Positions 61,980 to 64,000 of a DNA stretch of 64,000 nucleotides are shown in pieces (the stretch's first letter is position 1; each line of letters starts with the position of its first letter). The notes below the pieces were generated by a model. It was not told the DNA's origin. It worked only from the letters and a program-made list of their open reading frames with translations, and did not search any database. The position numbers and the translations under genes were made by a program. The stretch comes from Papaver somniferum (Eukaryota > Streptophyta > Magnoliopsida > Ranunculales > Papaveraceae), in NCBI RefSeq assembly GCF_003573695.1, contig NC_039362.1, positions 10,174,489 to 10,238,488 on the forward strand. The letters run 5' to 3'.

Positions 61980-64000
61980 CAAAAAAGATAAACTTTAGTG
62001 GCTCCTATTCCATAGTCTAATCTTCAACGTTCCCTGAAATCTTCGTCCTTCCAAGTACTCCAATGATCCGAAAGGTTGTAAGTTTAGCATCACCGTTGTT
62101 GAATATCCGTATCCATAAAAATGACAGAAATCGAGATTCTCGATCATTATTATACAATGTCATAGTATTATTATGAAACATCAAATTTCAATTGTATCAC
62201 GACTTTAAAAATAATACTACGGTGATATGTATCACTCCCCCTTAGTCAATACTCCATCTCGATCATGGAAACCACTCCCCCTTACACAATGATCCGAAAA
62301 CCATATGTATTTGTAGTGTGAACTACAATATTTCTCTCCCTTTTTGTCAATAAAATTGGCAAAAGTACAAGATCGGGATCATAATGAAATTTCCACAAGA
62401 GACATTTCAAAACTAAAAGAAAAATACATACCAACTTAATTTAGATGCAATCACAAAGCTGAAGCTAAATGCATTCATCAAGGATTTTTAAGATACAAGA
62501 TAACCCCTATAAAATTCCACATCCGCACTCTCCGCAAGATATTACCATTAAGCACAAGTTCAAAAGAACTCTCCCCCATTTGATGTCATTCCCGAAATAA
62601 CAACAAGAGTGACCTTAATTTCGAAAGAAAATAAGGAATTTTAATTTGGACACCAAAAACCATAGGAATGATTTTCTATATCCAAAACTCAACCAAATTA
62701 ATCACAAGTAAACCCATGATTAATTCAATTGGAATACACAACTAAATCAAACCATAAAAGTGATCAATTTAATTGAAAGTGCTCAACATAAGTAAACTTA
62801 CGGAGCTACGACTAAGGTAATCATACGGAGATGACTAACTTAATCGTTCACATACTCAACATAAGGAGAACCTTACGGAATATATGACTACATTAACTAA
62901 TAGAACATGATAGTGTAGCCGTTCATATACTCAACACAAGAACTTGTGGTATATATGAAAACTCAACTAGATTAATTACAAGAGAACCTATAATTAATCC
63001 AATTGCAATACAAACAACCAAACTAATCAATTTAATTATTTTGGGCTCAACACAAGAGAACTTATGGAACCCCGACTAAGTTCATCATAGAAAATGACAA
63101 CCTTAACTGTACATGTACTCAACATAAGAAAGAAAACTTATGGAGCACAAACTAAATAACCAAACTAGTTGATTAAATTAGTTCCTAATGCTTGACATAT
63201 AGCATCTCATGGAACAACCAACAAAATCAATAAGAAATCGACTTAGTCGTATCGTGCTCAACATAAGACACACAATGGAGCCTTCACGGTAAAACATAAG
63301 AAATGGATCAATGAAGATCACTACCGTGGATAACATACAAGGATCTATTCTATTTTCCATCATAACGATATAATTGACTTTATCATTGTCAAACAATAGA
63401 TTTTATCATATTTTCCATCAAGTACATGATTGCATAGGCATAACTTTTGTCAAAAGTTCATTCGTCCTTTCATCAACACGAGTACCAACTCATGAACAAC
63501 TTTACTTTTGACAGCATATGGTACCTTCAAATTCACGGACGCAAACAATACATATCCCATAAAAATATTGTAATATATCAAACCATTAAAATACTGCAAT
63601 AACATCATCCTCCAAATATTTTTAGAATTTAATACCAATAAACCTAATAATAACATAAGAAGATGAAAACAAAAATACCTATGTGTAGTCACAATTATCG
63701 TTATTCAAAGCACTAGTTATTATTCCAACTAATCCAAAAATAAGATATACTAGGCAACAAAAACTTAGTTTTCCTTGATGATTTCATACCTCTGAAATGG
63801 TCCATCAAAGTAGGAGTCACTGATATCTTTGACCATGTTGACCGTAGAGACACCATGTTCAAAATTTAGAACGTACGATCAATAATGCGAGCATAATGAC
63901 GAGTCTTTGCACAATCAAGGATAACTTTCTTCTGATTTCTGATCAAGATATTCTGAGTACCAAGGATTTCCCCCTGTCCATCAATAAGATGGTTTATCTG
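61980..64000 (-). mobile_element. Interior of the copia-type element, 3' portion
   Basis: It resumes the sequence broken at 25009 (the GAATA duplication joins the two). On the minus strand near 64000-63850 a helical frame reads LIDGQGEILGTQ, NILIRNQKKVILDC and AKTRHYARI before breaking up. No integrase, RT or RNase H is within the window, so this is the region downstream of pol, or an additional frame. ACTCCCCCTTA phrases recur (62233, 62273, 62333), echoing the polypurine tract. The stretch 62517-62660 also occurs at 12376-12513. Confidence 0.55.
62780..63290 (+). repeat. Degenerate repeat with CTCAACATAAG...CTTA(C/T)GGA core
   Basis: Six or seven spaced copies (near 62785, 62863, 62928, 63050, 63118, 63180 degraded and 63250) each pair ACTCAACA(T/C)AAG with a following CTTACGGA or CTTATGGA and then a GACTAA phrase. 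Spacing is 65-130 bp. This looks like an old tandem array within the copia interior. Confidence 0.6.

Overview
The window is non-genic nuclear DNA from a flowering plant. Almost everything recognisable is a transposable element or the wreck of one: LTR retrotransposons with tRNA-Asp and tRNA-Arg type primer sites, LINE-type RNase H remnants, DNA transposons with diagnostic target duplications, and a scrap of plastid DNA. No intact single-copy host gene was found. The copia-type LTR family looks to me like repeats of Papaveraceae/Ranunculales, but that is a weak impression from memory; only plant, probably eudicot, is well supported.

Layout, left part (1-24958). 1-2085 is low-information DNA with one promoter-like site. 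2085-3221 and 11520-12440 are two paralogous minus-strand LINE-like remnants (zinc-binding segment plus RNase H). A CACTA-like end follows at 3222. A third LINE tail on the plus strand (about 4800-6479) is split by a hAT element with an 8-bp duplication (4966-5981). A 2.7-kb Mutator-like element (8011-10729, 9-bp duplication) carries a palindromic minisatellite. A solo copia-type LTR (12518-18828, duplication AAATT) is interrupted by a 4-kb non-autonomous LTR element (14624-18613). A short-TIR MITE lies in a small tandem duplication near 20.1-20.6 kb. An inverted copia LTR (22243-24958) holds a plastid mosaic of rpoC2 and 23S rRNA pieces.

Layout, right part (22243-64000): a three-level nest, all on the minus strand. 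The outermost element is a copia-type retrotransposon whose 3' LTR is 22243-24958 and whose interior is 24959-25009 plus 61980-64000. Into it went a Tat-lineage Ty3/gypsy element (25010-61974, duplication GAATA, LTRs about 3.7-3.9 kb, tRNA-Arg primer site). That element has a decayed pol on the minus strand and, in the opposite orientation between pol and the 3' LTR, two plus-strand genes that look spliced. Into its 5' LTR went a 20.9-kb tandem array LTR-int-LTR-int-LTR-int-LTR of a gag-only element (39127-59990), flanked by a single duplication, AATAC.

How the parts work together: the gag-only units have primer sites and gag but no pol, so they would depend on enzymes from another element. 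The Tat copy is dead (reverse transcriptase core deleted, several stops, frameshifts). The least explained coding content is the antisense gene pair at 29.2-32.3 kb. The least explained structure is the four-LTR array and its uneven divergence.
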